From NCBI GenBank assembly GCA_964424205.1, contig CAYRIF010000022.1, forward strand, positions 1-21,164: a stretch of DNA of 21,164 nt, given 5' to 3'. The first letter of the stretch is position 1. Each line of letters begins with the position of its first letter. The translations under genes and the position numbers were made by a program. The notes beneath the pieces are model-generated. The model made no database searches and was not told the origin of the DNA. It saw nothing but the letters and a program-made list of their open reading frames with translations. This DNA comes from CAYRIF01 sp964424205 (GTDB lineage Bacteria > Bacteroidota > Bacteroidia > Cytophagales > Cyclobacteriaceae). Shown here piece after piece: positions 5,821 through 12,939 of this stretch.

Positions 5821-6966
5821 TTAATTCCCCCGCAAAATCTCCTTAGCAATCACCACCTTCTGAATCTCGGAAGTGCCCTCACCAATGGTGCATAATTTAG
5901 CATCACGGTAGAATTTTTCTACCGGAAAGTCTTTGGTGTAGCCATAGCCTCCAAAGATCTGTACTGCCTCCTCTGCATTTCGCACTGCCACTTCTGAGGC
6001 GTAGTATTTCGCAAAGGCGGATTCTTTGGACATTTTCTTTCCTCTGTTTTTTAAATCTGCTGCTTGGTTCGTCAGTAGTTTTGCTGCTTCTAACTTTGTT
6101 GCCATGTCAGATAGCTTGAAAGATATTCCTTGAAATTTTGAAATCGGTTGGTCGAATTGATGGCGCTCTTGGGAGTATTTAATGGCTGCATTCAAAGCGC
6201 CTTCTGCAATTCCTAAACTCAGCGCTGCGATGGATATTCTTCCGCCATCCAGCACCTTCAGTGATTGGATAAACCCCTCGCCTACTTCACCCAAAATATT
6301 GTCCTGATGCACCCGACAGTCATCAAAAATCATTTCCGAAGTTTCCGATGCCCTCATGCCCATTTTGTTTTCTTTTCGTCCTCCAGTGAATCCCTTTGTG
6401 CCACGTTCCACCACAAATGCGGTCATACCATGAGAGTCACCCACTTCGCCTGTTCTCACAATCACTACCGCTACATCTCCTGAAATCCCATGTGTTATGA
6501 AATTTTTAGCGCCGTTAATTATCCAGTAATCGCCGTCTTGCTTGGCGGTGGTTTGCATATTTCCAGCATCCGACCCTGTGTTGGCTTCGGTCAAACCCCA
6601 AGCGCCAATCCACTCGGCAGTGGCCAATTTTGGAAGCCACTTTTTCTTTTGCTCTTCATTTCCAAATTGCAGGATATGTCCGGTGCAAAGCGAGTTATGC
6701 GCCGCCATTGATAAGCCAATCGAGCCATCGATTTTTGCCAGTTCTGAAATCGCCGTGATATACTCGTGGTAGCCAAATCCTGAGCCACCATATTCCTGTG
6801 GCACCAAAACGCCCATGAGCCCAAGTTTTCCTAGTTTTTTAAATAATGGAATGGGAAATTCTTGTGATTCATCCCAAATCATAATATTGGGTTCCATTTC
6901 CTTCTTGCCGAAATCGCGAATCATTTCAGCAATCATCTTCTGATTTTCACTTTCTTCAAATTGCAT
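5821..6966 (-). CDS. Acyl-CoA dehydrogenase, short/medium-chain (butyryl-CoA dehydrogenase) type
   Basis: This 381-residue FAD flavoprotein catalyses alpha-beta dehydrogenation of an acyl-CoA thioester, the first step of a beta-oxidation round, passing electrons to ETF. The N-terminal helical domain runs to about residue 115. The middle beta domain carries the signature LTEANTGSDAGNMQT and WIINGAKNFITHG. The C-terminal helical domain has QIFGGYGYTKDFPVEKFYRDAK and IGEGTSEIQ, whose first Glu (about residue 363) is at the catalytic-base position of the butyryl/medium-chain enzymes, unlike isovaleryl- or long-chain enzymes. Chain-length specificity cannot be read from this. The gene stands alone on the minus strand, divergent from the sugar-nucleotide block, with a promoter element at 6993-7000 and a perfect palindrome beside it that suggests control by a repressor. 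Confidence 0.92.
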   Translation of the reverse strand: MQFEESENQKMIAEMIRDFGKKEMEPNIMIWDESQEFPIPLFKKLGKLGLMGVLVPQEYGGSGFGYHEYITAISELAKIDGSIGLSMAAHNSLCTGHILQFGNEEQKKKWLPKLATAEWIGAWGLTEANTGSDAGNMQTTAKQDGDYWIINGAKNFITHGISGDVAVVIVRTGEVGDSHGMTAFVVERGTKGFTGGRKENKMGMRASETSEMIFDDCRVHQDNILGEVGEGFIQSLKVLDGGRISIAALSLGIAEGALNAAIKYSQERHQFDQPISKFQGISFKLSDMATKLEAAKLLTNQAADLKNRGKKMSKESAFAKYYASEVAVRNAEEAVQIFGGYGYTKDFPVEKFYRDAKLCTIGEGTSEIQKVVIAKEILRGN

Positions 6967-6992
6967 TTTGTGGTTTTGGGTTGTTGTTTCAT

Positions 6993-7000
6993 CAAAAGTA
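6993..7000 (-). promoter_or_regulatory. -7 element of the acyl-CoA dehydrogenase promoter
   Basis: TACTTTTG on the minus strand fits TAnnTTTG and would start transcription about 20 bases before the ATG at 6966. No clear TTG is found at the -33 position, so the promoter may be weak or need an activator. Confidence 0.5.
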
Positions 7001-7003
7001 CTG

Positions 7004-7017
7004 AAAAGTGCACTTTT
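7004..7017. promoter_or_regulatory. Perfect 14-base palindrome, candidate operator of the acyl-CoA dehydrogenase gene
   Basis: AAAAGTGCACTTTT is its own reverse complement. It lies 3 bases upstream of the -7 element, inside the promoter spacer, where a bound dimer would exclude RNA polymerase. A TetR-type fatty-acid repressor is one possibility, but no regulator gene is in the window. Confidence 0.5.
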
Positions 7018-7077
7018 ATTTATTATCCGAACATAAAATTATATGAAATGATTTCACCTGAGTTAATTCATAAATCA

Positions 7078-7109
7078 TTCGGGTTTAATCCTATAAACAC
7101 ATACTTTTG
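7078..7109 (+). promoter_or_regulatory. Bacteroidota-type promoter of the nucleotide-sugar block
   Basis: TACTTTTG (7102-7109) is a full -7 match. TTCG (7078-7081) is a one-mismatch -33 element 20 bases upstream. The predicted start near 7116 gives a leader of about 19 bases before the UDP-xylose synthase ATG. This is the only convincing promoter I see before the first two genes of the block. Confidence 0.55.
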
Positions 7110-7134
7110 AACCTAGGAAATATTTAGATAAAAA

Positions 7135-8082
7135 ATGGCAAGAAAAAAAGTATTAATTACCGGTGGCGCAGGATTTTTAGGCTCACATTTAAGTGACCGA
7201 TTCGTCAAAGAAGATTACCATGTAATCGTGATGGACAACCTGCTGACAGGTTCCATGGATAATATTCAGCACCTCTTGACCTTAGAAAATTTTGAGTTTC
7301 ATCATTATGATGTGACCAATTATGTTCATGTTTCAGGTGACTTGGATTATATCTTACATTTTGCTTCGCCAGCCAGTCCAATTGAGTACCTAAAAATGCC
7401 GATTCAAACATTGAAAGTAGGCTCATTGGGCACACATAATCTGTTGGGGCTAGCCAAAGAAAAAAATGCTAGAATGCTCATTGCTTCTACTTCCGAAGTA
7501 TATGGTGATCCGCTGGTACATCCACAGACAGAAGATTATTGGGGAAATGTAAACCCTGTAGGACCAAGAGGCGTGTATGACGAAGCCAAGCGATTTCAAG
7601 AATCAATGACCATGGCATACCACACATTTCACAATGTGGAAACTAGAATTGTACGCATTTTTAATACCTACGGACCGCGAATGCGGCTGAATGATGGGAG
7701 GGCATTGCCTGCGTTTATAGGTCAAGCACTGAACGGGGAAGACCTGACTGTATTTGGTGATGGCTCACAAACCAGGTCATTTTGCTATGTCAATGATTTG
7801 GTAGAAGGTATCTACAGGTTATTGATGAGTGACTATGCTTACCCAGTAAATATTGGTAATCCGGATGAAATTAGCATCAAAGAATTCGCAGAAGAAATCA
7901 TAAGATTGACTAACACTGACCAGAAAGTTATCTATCAAGATTTGCCATTGGATGATCCAAAACAAAGGAAGCCAGACATTACAAAAGCAAAAGAATTATT
8001 AGGCTGGGAGCCCCAGTACACAAGGGCTGAAGGTCTGAAACCAACTTTAGAGTATTTCAAAAAACTAGTCAATAAATCATAA
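7135..8082 (+). CDS. uxs: UDP-glucuronate decarboxylase (UDP-xylose synthase)
   Basis: This 315-residue extended short-chain dehydrogenase converts UDP-glucuronate to UDP-xylose and CO2 with tightly bound NAD+. The N-terminal Rossmann motif is ITGGAGFLGSHL (about residues 9-20). Family-specific blocks are FASPASPIEY, STSEVYGDPLVHPQTEDYWG, NPVGPRGVYDEAKRFQE with the catalytic Tyr and Lys of YxxxK, and RIFNTYGPRM followed by DGRALPAFI. These separate it from GalE, RfbB and UDP-glucuronate 4-epimerases. It needs UDP-glucuronate, yet no UDP-glucose dehydrogenase gene lies nearby. The galE start is 6 bases after its stop, so the two are co-transcribed. UDP-xylose would serve surface polysaccharide or glycoprotein synthesis. 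Confidence 0.92.
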   Translation: MARKKVLITGGAGFLGSHLSDRFVKEDYHVIVMDNLLTGSMDNIQHLLTLENFEFHHYDVTNYVHVSGDLDYILHFASPASPIEYLKMPIQTLKVGSLGTHNLLGLAKEKNARMLIASTSEVYGDPLVHPQTEDYWGNVNPVGPRGVYDEAKRFQESMTMAYHTFHNVETRIVRIFNTYGPRMRLNDGRALPAFIGQALNGEDLTVFGDGSQTRSFCYVNDLVEGIYRLLMSDYAYPVNIGNPDEISIKEFAEEIIRLTNTDQKVIYQDLPLDDPKQRKPDITKAKELLGWEPQYTRAEGLKPTLEYFKKLVNKS

Positions 8083-8088
8083 TTTGTT

Positions 8089-9105
8089 TTGGACAAAAAA
8101 ATAATTATAACAGGGGGAGCAGGATACATCGGTTCGCATACCGTTGTGGAATTGGTGAAAAATGGTTTTCAGCCAATTATTATTGATAATTTTTGCAATG
8201 CAGAACGTTTTATTCTTGATAGGCTAGCGCAAATAACAGGTATCAAACCCAAGCTCTACGAAGGTGATTGTACTGATGCTGCCTTCATGGATACTGTTTT
8301 CAAAATTGAAAAGAACATAGCAGGCGTAATACATTTTGCAGCCTACAAAGCGGTAGGAGAATCAGTAGAGGAGCCCTTAAAATATTATAAAAACAATGTT
8401 GGGTCGCTTTTGGTTTTGCTAGAAGTGATGAAAAAATACGGTGCTTCTAATCTTGTTTTTTCGTCATCATGTACTGTATACGGACAACCAGATCAACTGC
8501 CAGTAACGGAGCAGTCTCCCAAAAAGCCTGCAGAATCTCCTTACGGAAACACCAAGCAGATTTGTGAAGAAGTGATTGAAGATTTTGTAAAGAGCACCAA
8601 TAATTTCAAGGCAATGGCATTGCGCTATTTTAATCCGATTGGCGCGCATTCTTCGTCGTTGATTGGAGAACTACCAATTGGAACACCCAATAACCTCATT
8701 CCTTTTGTGACACAAACAGCTGCAGGCATCAGGGAGAAGCTGACCATTTTTGGAGATGATTATAATACCGCCGATGGCACATGCGTCCGAGATTATATCC
8801 ATGTGGTAGATTTGGCAAAAGCGCATGTCAGGGCATTACAATATTTATCTGAGCAATCAACAAACAGTTTATTTGAAATGCTGAACGTAGGCACAGGAAA
8901 AGGCAATAGTGTTTTGGAAGTTGTCAAAACTTTTGAAAAAGTAAGTGGGCAAAAGCTAAACTATGAAATAGGTAAGAAAAGAGCAGGTGATGTAGAGCAG
9001 GTGTATGCCAACGTAGATTTTGTCACAAAAAAACTAGGATGGAAAGCAGAACTAGATTTGGCCCAGGCTTTGATTGATGCTTGGAATTGGCAACAGACTT
9101 TCTAG
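8089..9105 (+). CDS. galE: UDP-glucose 4-epimerase
   Basis: This 338-residue enzyme interconverts UDP-glucose and UDP-galactose through a 4-keto intermediate, using bound NAD+. It shows ITGGAGYIGSHTVVEL (about 7-22), FAAYKAVGESVEEPLKYY, SSSCTVYGQP, SPYGNTK (catalytic Tyr and Lys) and the GalE block ALRYFNPIGAH. Further on are PNNLIPFVTQTA, GTCVRDYIHVVDLAKAH and the C-terminal GWKAELDLAQALIDAWNWQ. Length and all blocks are typical. The only in-frame initiator before the NAD motif is TTG at 8089, 6 bases after the uxs stop, with no Shine-Dalgarno, so translation probably relies on coupling to uxs. It feeds galactose units to surface glycans and can also serve galactose catabolism. Confidence 0.94.
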   Translation: MDKKIIITGGAGYIGSHTVVELVKNGFQPIIIDNFCNAERFILDRLAQITGIKPKLYEGDCTDAAFMDTVFKIEKNIAGVIHFAAYKAVGESVEEPLKYYKNNVGSLLVLLEVMKKYGASNLVFSSSCTVYGQPDQLPVTEQSPKKPAESPYGNTKQICEEVIEDFVKSTNNFKAMALRYFNPIGAHSSSLIGELPIGTPNNLIPFVTQTAAGIREKLTIFGDDYNTADGTCVRDYIHVVDLAKAHVRALQYLSEQSTNSLFEMLNVGTGKGNSVLEVVKTFEKVSGQKLNYEIGKKRAGDVEQVYANVDFVTKKLGWKAELDLAQALIDAWNWQQTF

Positions 9106-9260
9106 TTTATGATTGTAGGACGAAAGGACATACGAGAACTTATATGGTGAAAAAGAGAATAGAAAAAAGAGATAAGACAACAAGACATAGGACGTAGGGC
9201 AACTTATATGATTCTTATATGCCTTATATGGTTAAGAGAAAAATAGAAATAAGAAGTTAG
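9106..9260 (+). repeat. Purine-rich intergenic stretch with repeated CTTATATG
   Basis: The 155 bases between galE and rfbB contain no gene. CTTATATG occurs four times (9139, 9203, 9214 and 9223). Two longer imperfect copies are visible: ACTTATATGG followed by an A/G-rich tail ending in ATAAG at about 9139-9175, and a similar stretch at 9223-9254. Related GGACGAAAGGACATA and ATAGGACGTAGGG segments precede them. It looks like a decayed tandem repeat. I see no hairpin terminator or consensus promoter in it. Confidence 0.5.
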
Positions 9261-10310
9261 ATGAAAATATTAATTACAGGAGGTGCAGGGTTTATTGGTT
9301 CGCATGTGGTGCGATTGTTTATCAATAAGTATCCTGAATATCAGATTTACAACCTTGATAAATTAACCTACGCTGGCAACTTGGAAAACCTAACGGACGT
9401 TGAGGATAAGGAAAATTATCACTTCATCAAAGGAGATATTACTGATTCGGATTATATTCAAAGCATTTTCGAAGAACACCAATTTGATTCCGTTATTCAC
9501 CTAGCAGCAGAGTCGCATGTCGATCGGTCCATTACCAATCCGCTAGAGTTCCTACAAACCAATATTTTAGGCACTGCCAACCTACTGAACTCCGCAAAAG
9601 CAATATGGAAAGCCGATTTTTCTAACCACTTATTTTACCATGTTTCTACCGATGAGGTTTATGGCTCGCTTGATGATGGCGGTTTTTTTACAGAGACCAC
9701 CTCTTACGATCCTAAATCACCTTACTCTGCGTCAAAAGCAAGTTCTGACCATTTTGTAAGAGCCTATGAAAATACGTATGGCATGCCCATCGTTATTTCA
9801 AATTGCTCCAATAACTATGGTCCAAACCAATTTCCAGAAAAATTAATTCCACTTTTTATCAATAACATTCAAAACAATAAGCCACTACCTGTTTATGGTA
9901 AGGGTGAAAACATCAGAGATTGGTTATACGTGGTGGATCATGCGGTAGCCATTGATTTGGTTTTTCACAAAGGAAAAAAAGGAGATACCTATAATATTGG
10001 AGGGTTTAATGAATGGAAAAACCTAGACCTGATTAAAGTGCTTTGCAAAGTGATGGATAAAAAGTTAGGAAGAGGAGAAGGTGAATCTGAGAAGTTAATC
10101 ACTTATGTAACAGACCGTGCAGGACATGATTTGAGGTATGCCATTGATGCCAATAAAATCATGCAAGAACTTGGCTGGAAGCCATCTTTGCAGTTTGAAG
10201 AAGGCATAGAAAAAACAGTAGATTGGTATTTGAAAAATACAACATGGCTTGAAAATATAACCTCAGGCGACTATCAAGCATATTACAACAAACAATACAG
10301 CAATAAATAA
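9261..10310 (+). CDS. rfbB: dTDP-glucose 4,6-dehydratase
   Basis: This 349-residue NAD-dependent short-chain dehydrogenase converts dTDP-glucose to dTDP-4-keto-6-deoxyglucose, the second step towards dTDP-rhamnose and other 6-deoxysugars. Visible are ITGGAGFIGSHVVRLF (about 5-20), NLDKLTYAGNLENL, HLAAESHVDRSI, the active-site block VSTDEVYGSL with the Asp-Glu pair, SPYSASKASSDHFV with Tyr and Lys, NCSNNYGPNQFPEKLIPL and YGKGENIRDWLYVVDH. These are diagnostic. Its substrate comes from RfbA, encoded at 12071-12934. RfbC and RfbD, needed for dTDP-rhamnose, are not in the window, so the end product is open. The stop codon overlaps the next start (TAATG), indicating translational coupling. Confidence 0.96.
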   Translation: MKILITGGAGFIGSHVVRLFINKYPEYQIYNLDKLTYAGNLENLTDVEDKENYHFIKGDITDSDYIQSIFEEHQFDSVIHLAAESHVDRSITNPLEFLQTNILGTANLLNSAKAIWKADFSNHLFYHVSTDEVYGSLDDGGFFTETTSYDPKSPYSASKASSDHFVRAYENTYGMPIVISNCSNNYGPNQFPEKLIPLFINNIQNNKPLPVYGKGENIRDWLYVVDHAVAIDLVFHKGKKGDTYNIGGFNEWKNLDLIKVLCKVMDKKLGRGEGESEKLITYVTDRAGHDLRYAIDANKIMQELGWKPSLQFEEGIEKTVDWYLKNTTWLENITSGDYQAYYNKQYSNK

Positions 10311-11317
10311 TGTACGAACAGAAATTTCATAATCAAGACATCAGCAACCTCACTTTTTTGGTGACAGGTGGCGCAGGTTTCATCGGTTCTAATTTGGTGG
10401 AATATTTATTAAAATATAATGTTGGAAAAGTCAGGGTATTAGATGATCTGTCCAATGGTTTTTATAAAAATATAGAACCATTCGCTGACAATCCTGCCTT
10501 TGAATTTATCAAAGGAGATATCCGAAATTTGGAGACCTGCATGAACGCAGCCAAAGGGTGCGATTATATTTTGCATCAAGCTGCACTCGGCTCGGTACCA
10601 CGAAGTATCAATGACCCAATCCTTACCAACACCGTAAATATTGACGGTTTTCTAAACATGTTAGTTGCTGCGAAAGAAAATAAAGTGAAGCGTTTTGTTT
10701 ACGCAGCATCATCATCAACGTACGGTGATAGCACGCAACTCCCCAAGGTAGAAGAGCATATTGGCAAGCCACTTTCTCCGTATGCCGTCACTAAATATGT
10801 CAATGAATTATATACTGATGTTTTTGAAAAAACCTATGGACTAGATTGCGTAGGACTTCGATATTTTAATATTTTTGGGCCAAGGCAAGACCCAAAAGGT
10901 GCTTATGCCGCAGTAATTCCATTGTTTATTGATGCTGTATTGCAAAATCAACCGCCAAAAATAAATGGTGACGGAGAACAAACAAGGGATTTTACTTTCG
11001 TAGAAAATGCGGTGCAAGCCAATATCAAAGCTGCGCTAGCTGAAAATATAGCAAGTAAGAGCAAAGTTTATAATGTAGCCGTGGGCGATAGAAATTCTCT
11101 GAATCAGCTGTATGCCATATTGAAAGAAAAAATGAAATCTGATATTGAACCGATATACGGTCCAGATAGAATAGGTGATGTGCGTGATAGTTTGGCAAAT
11201 ATTGACAAAGCAAACAAAGACTTTGATTACAATCCTAAAATAGATATTGTAAAAGGATTAGAGATAACCTTGGATTGGTTTAGTAAAAATCAGGAATTTA
11301 TTAAAAGAAGGGATTAG
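10310..11317 (+). CDS. wbpP: UDP-N-acetylglucosamine 4-epimerase, WbpP/TviC type
   Basis: This 335-residue extended short-chain dehydrogenase most resembles WbpP and TviC. These interconvert UDP-GlcNAc and UDP-GalNAc, or the corresponding uronic acids, for O-antigen and Vi capsule synthesis. Blocks that support this are VTGGAGFIGSNLVEYLL (about 18-34), HQAALGSVPRSINDPI, AASSSTYGDSTQLPK, IGKPLSPYAVTKYVNELY (catalytic Tyr and Lys), LRYFNIFGPRQDPKGAYAAVIPLF and INGDGEQTRDFTFVENAVQAN. The exact substrate is inferred. It overlaps the rfbB stop by one base. The downstream toxin-antitoxin module begins 62 bases later, with no clear terminator between. Confidence 0.82.
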   Translation: MYEQKFHNQDISNLTFLVTGGAGFIGSNLVEYLLKYNVGKVRVLDDLSNGFYKNIEPFADNPAFEFIKGDIRNLETCMNAAKGCDYILHQAALGSVPRSINDPILTNTVNIDGFLNMLVAAKENKVKRFVYAASSSTYGDSTQLPKVEEHIGKPLSPYAVTKYVNELYTDVFEKTYGLDCVGLRYFNIFGPRQDPKGAYAAVIPLFIDAVLQNQPPKINGDGEQTRDFTFVENAVQANIKAALAENIASKSKVYNVAVGDRNSLNQLYAILKEKMKSDIEPIYGPDRIGDVRDSLANIDKANKDFDYNPKIDIVKGLEITLDWFSKNQEFIKRRD

Positions 11318-11367
11318 TCAACACAACATCAAACATAAATTAGCGAGCAACTTAAAATAATATTATA

Positions 11368-11375
11368 TATTTTTG
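11368..11375 (+). promoter_or_regulatory. -7 element before mntA
   Basis: TATTTTTG fits TAnnTTTG and ends 4 bases before the mntA ATG at 11380, which predicts a leaderless message. No TTG is found at the -33 position, so the module might instead be read through from the upstream sugar genes. Confidence 0.35.
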
Positions 11376-11379
11376 ATAT

Positions 11380-11670
11380 ATGAAATCCCTGTCTCAAATA
11401 AAATCAACATTAAATAAGCACAAAAAGCGTTTATTTAAGGAATACCCCATTAAAACAATGGTTATTTTTGGATCGTACGCCAGGAAAGAACAGACCAATG
11501 AAAGTGATTTAGACCTTATGGTTGAATTCAACGGACAAATAGGCATCCGATTCATCGACCTTGCCGAAGAAATAGAAAATTTAGTTGGATTTAAAGTTGA
11601 CTTGGTTTCAAGAAATGGAATAAAGGATAAATATTACCAAACCATACAATCAGATTTTGTTTATGTCTAA
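11380..11670 (+). CDS. mntA: MntA-type nucleotidyltransferase antitoxin
   Basis: The 96-residue protein is a minimal nucleotidyltransferase. It shows the catalytic signature GSX10DXD: GSYARKEQTNESDLD, with G31-S32 and D43/D45, and a later VDLV strand that supplies the third carboxylate. In the Shewanella MntA-HepT pair, this antitoxin blocks the HEPN RNase by transferring AMP groups to a tyrosine next to the active site. The frame overlaps the start of the partner gene by 8 bases (ATG at 11663), the usual arrangement. All catalytic residues are present, so it should be active even though the partner toxin is truncated. It lies between two sugar-nucleotide genes, a sign of insertion. Confidence 0.9.
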   Translation: MKSLSQIKSTLNKHKKRLFKEYPIKTMVIFGSYARKEQTNESDLDLMVEFNGQIGIRFIDLAEEIENLVGFKVDLVSRNGIKDKYYQTIQSDFVYV

Positions 11671-11938
11671 ACGTGCTATCATCTTGCTTCTTGAAGATAT
11701 GTTGGAATCTGCCATTAAAATTACGAAGTATACGCATCGGCTAGACATTGATTCTTTTCTAAAAGATGATAAAACCATAGATGCAGTGGTAAGAAACTTC
11801 GAGATTATTGGTGAAGCAGCCAATAGAATTGATAATGATTTTAGAGTAACTTATCCAGAAATTGAATGGAATAGAATACGTGGATTTAGAAATAGAATTG
11901 TTCATGACTACTTCGGTATTGATTATGAAATTGTATAA
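11663..11938 (+). CDS. hepT: HepT-like HEPN ribonuclease toxin, C-terminally truncated by an in-frame stop
   Basis: The preferred start is the ATG at 11663 (MSKRAIILLLEDMLESAIKI). A TTG at 11657 is also in frame. The 91-residue product carries the HEPN RNase motif RX4HXY as RNRIVHDY (R76, H81, Y83), with Y83 at the position AMPylated by MntA in the Shewanella system. EIIGEAANRI and YPEIEWNRIRGFR are typical of the DUF86/HepT family. A TAA at 11936-11938 follows DYEIV. The same frame then continues for 27 sense codons to a TGA at 12020-12022, and that stretch (TIIQNDIETLISQLENLIST and onwards) looks like the missing C-terminal helix. The gene is therefore either a young pseudogene or a shortened toxin. 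The intact antitoxin would tolerate either state. Confidence 0.82.
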   Translation: MSKRAIILLLEDMLESAIKITKYTHRLDIDSFLKDDKTIDAVVRNFEIIGEAANRIDNDFRVTYPEIEWNRIRGFRNRIVHDYFGIDYEIV

Positions 11939-12022
11939 ACAATTATTCAGAATGATATTGAGACGCTCATCAGTCAATTAGAAAATTTGATTTCGACTTA
12001 TAAAAATAAAGGTTTAGAATGA
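11939..12022 (+). pseudogene. Remnant of the hepT C-terminus beyond the premature stop
   Basis: The 27 in-frame codons after the TAA encode an amphipathic, helix-like stretch beginning TIIQNDIETLISQLENL and ending KNKGLE before TGA. HepT proteins commonly continue after the HXY motif with EIVW-x-I-I-x-x-D-I-P-x-L, which this closely follows. The stop thus replaces what was probably a Trp or another sense codon. There is no frameshift. Confidence 0.6.
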
Positions 12023-12070
12023 TAAACCATGTAATTATAGTTTTTACCATTACTAAAAACACCTAAATAG

Positions 12071-12934
12071 ATGAAAGGAATAATACTAGCAGGAGGCTCT
12101 GGCACACGACTTCACCCACTAACATTGGCTGTCAGCAAGCAATTAATGCCTATCTATGACAAGCCGATGATTTACTATCCATTGGCGACATTGATGAGCG
12201 CAGGAATTAGGGATATTCTCATTATTTCTACACCACATGACATGCCACTCTTTCATAAACTATTAGGAGATGGCTCAAAACTAGGTTGTCATTTCAGCTA
12301 TGAGATGCAGCCCAATCCGGAGGGACTTGCCCAGGCATTTACCATTGGCGAAGCCTTCATCGGCAATGACAAAGTCGCGCTGATATTAGGCGACAATATT
12401 TTCTATGGCACTGGGCTGGAAGCGCTCTTGCAAGCCAATAATAATCCTGATGGTGGCGTAGTATTTGCCTACCATGTCAACGACCCTGAGCGATACGGTG
12501 TGGTGGAATTTGATAATAATGGCAATGCCATTTCCATAGAAGAAAAACCCACATTGGCTAAATCTAACTATGCCATCCCTGGGTTATACTTTTATAATAA
12601 TGACGTGGTGGAAATCGCTAAAAACCTAAAACCCAGTGACCGTGGAGAACTTGAAATCACTGATGTGAACAAAGTATACCTGGAAGAAGGGAAACTCAAA
12701 GTGGGCATCTTAAATCGTGGTACTGCATGGTTAGATACTGGCACATTTAATTCCCTGATGCAAGCAGGTACTTTTGTGCAAATCATAGAAGAGCGACAAG
12801 GGCTGAAAATTGGTTGTATAGAAGAAATTGCTTACCGCATGGGATATATTGACGAGGCACAGCTTCAAAAACTTGCGCAATCATTGCTAAAAAGTGGTTA
12901 TGGAAAGTATTTAGCAGGACTTACAAAATATTAA
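12071..12934 (+). CDS. rfbA: Glucose-1-phosphate thymidylyltransferase
   Basis: This 287-residue nucleotidyltransferase joins dTTP and glucose-1-phosphate to give dTDP-glucose, the substrate of RfbB encoded upstream. It shows MKGIILAGGSGTRLHPLT and SKQLMPIYDKPMIYYPL (the GXGTR...K nucleotide-binding motif), EGLAQAFTIGEAFI, ILGDNIFYG with the metal-binding Asp, ISIEEKPTLAKSNYAIPGLY, RGELEITDVN and RGTAWLDTGT. The length is typical of the short RmlA group. It is separated from rfbB by the epimerase and the MntA-HepT module. A clear promoter of its own is not visible in the 48 bases before the ATG. The stop codon lies 5 bases from the stop of the convergent porV gene. Confidence 0.96.
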   Translation: MKGIILAGGSGTRLHPLTLAVSKQLMPIYDKPMIYYPLATLMSAGIRDILIISTPHDMPLFHKLLGDGSKLGCHFSYEMQPNPEGLAQAFTIGEAFIGNDKVALILGDNIFYGTGLEALLQANNNPDGGVVFAYHVNDPERYGVVEFDNNGNAISIEEKPTLAKSNYAIPGLYFYNNDVVEIAKNLKPSDRGELEITDVNKVYLEEGKLKVGILNRGTAWLDTGTFNSLMQAGTFVQIIEERQGLKIGCIEEIAYRMGYIDEAQLQKLAQSLLKSGYGKYLAGLTKY

Positions 12935-12939
12935 AATTC

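Noticed and set aside
6490..6824. Overlapping open frames inside the acyl-CoA dehydrogenase gene
   Set aside because: They lie within a gene whose own frame carries complete family motifs and are shadows in other frames.
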